Shown: positions 63,232-64,000 of the stretch, piece by piece
How the letters are laid out: each line of letters opens with the position of its first letter
Position numbering within the stretch: the stretch's first letter is position 1
Source of the DNA: Bradyrhizobium quebecense
GTDB taxonomy: Bacteria > Pseudomonadota > Alphaproteobacteria > Rhizobiales > Xanthobacteraceae
Direction of reading: 5' to 3'
Assembly: GCF_013373795.3 (NCBI RefSeq)
Contig: NZ_CP088022.1
Coordinates: forward strand, 2,356,001 to 2,420,000
Length of the DNA stretch: 64,000 bases
Position numbers and translations under genes: made by a program
Notes under the pieces: model-generated
What the model saw: the letters and a program-made list of their open reading frames with translations, nothing else
The model's database searches: none
Told to the model about the DNA's origin: nothing

Positions 63232-64000
63232 AATGCCTGCTGTACAAGAGACGGTCGAGCGCGTCCGGCGCATCGACGTCGACCAGTATCGTTATGGATT
63301 TGAGACGCTGATCGAGTCCGACAAGGCCCCGAAAGGCCTGTCGGAAGACACCGTCCGCTTCATCTCTGCAAAGAAGAATGAACCGGCCTGGATGCTGGAA
63401 TGGCGTCTGGAGGCGTATCGCCGCTGGCTGACCATGACCGAGCCGACTTGGGCGCGCGTCAACTATCCGAAGATCGACTATCAGGATCTTTATTATTATT
63501 CGGCGCCGAAGCCGAAGAAAACGCTGTCCTCGATCGACGAGATCGATCCGGAAATTCTCAAGACCTATGAGAAGCTCGGCATCCCGCTCCGCGAAGTCGC
63601 CGTTCTCGAGGGCGTCGAGCCGCCGCCCGGCGGCCCGCCGTCGGCCAATCGCAAGATCGCGGTCGATGCCGTGTTCGATTCGGTGTCGGTCGCAACCACC
63701 TTCCAGAAGGAGCTGAAGGCCGCCGGCGTGATCTTCATGCCGATCTCAGAGGCGATCCGCGAGCATCCCGAGCTGGTGCAGAAATATCTCGGCACCGTGG
63801 TGCCGACCTCGGACAATTACTTCGCTACGCTGAACTCGGCGGTGTTCTCCGACGGCTCGTTCGTCTACGTGCCGCCGGGCGTGCGTTGCCCGATGGAGCT
63901 GTCGACCTATTTCCGCATCAACGAGCGCAACACCGGCCAGTTCGAGCGCACGCTGATCATCGCCGACAAGGGCTCCTACGTCTCCTATCTCGAAGGCTGC
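63232..64000 (+). CDS. sufB: Fe-S cluster scaffold protein SufB, 5' part
   Basis: Part of the SufBCD scaffold that builds Fe-S clusters. The frame starts at ATG 63232 with GGAGG seven bases before it and is open to the window end (256 codons). The visible sequence is characteristic: [65 protein letters not shown], then [61 protein letters not shown]. It continues beyond the window, where sufC and sufD are expected. Confidence 0.97.

Overview
The window looks like chromosome of a high-GC alphaproteobacterium of the Bradyrhizobium/Rhodopseudomonas group. The basis is inference from gene content: DUF1236, DUF6502 and DUF5666 proteins, a dctA dicarboxylate carrier, a suf cluster starting with a cysteine desulfurase, dispersed palindromic repeats of the kind common in Bradyrhizobium, and IS91/IS630 elements. 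No tRNA, rRNA or CRISPR array was seen. Most of the window is ordinary core genome, with two accessory patches (about 38.6-39.9 kb and 47.9-55.8 kb) and one surface-polysaccharide locus (30-36 kb).

Left part (1-30 kb). A partial unknown gene is followed by a three-gene phosphorelay (CHASE3 kinase, lone receiver, receiver-kinase) joined by ATGA overlaps. Next come aroQ-accB-accC (3-dehydroquinate dehydratase and the biotin arm of acetyl-CoA carboxylase), a DUF1236 secreted protein, a thiol oxidoreductase, an M48 protease with TPR-like repeats, an aminotransferase, dctA, a DadA-like oxidase and RNase E carrying a very large His/Asp-rich insertion. Cell-wall genes follow (AmiC-like amidase, PBP1A), then prfB with its programmed +1 frameshift, a beta-hydroxyacid dehydrogenase, an EamA exporter, a NodU/CmcH-type carbamoyltransferase and a branched-chain amino-acid binding protein.

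Polysaccharide locus (30-36.4 kb, minus strand). An O-antigen-ligase-like protein, a glycosyltransferase, a Wzt-like ATPase, an unusual glycosyltransferase/ABC-permease fusion and a 55-codon membrane peptide form one operon. A compound palindrome lies in front of it. A second copy of the same compound element lies in front of a small candidate regulator gene, between it and a DUF6502-DUF5666 pair. This suggests a self-controlled local switch and is the best candidate for something undescribed.

Accessory patches. At 38.63-39.99 kb a 50-bp direct repeat, one copy of which is the 3' end of an M23 peptidase gene, brackets a broken IS5-type transposase and an Imm5-like immunity gene. At 47.9-55.8 kb a degraded copy of the 3' end of an MFS gene lies left of a secreted-protein gene, a cupin, a frameshifted cyclase, an AraC regulator and an IS630 element interrupted by an IS91-family element with its own tyrosine recombinase.

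Right part (55.8-64 kb). The MFS carrier, tyrS, anmK, a GST plus SugE-like exporter pair behind a promoter flanked by two palindromes, an alpha/beta hydrolase, a cysteine desulfurase and the start of sufB.
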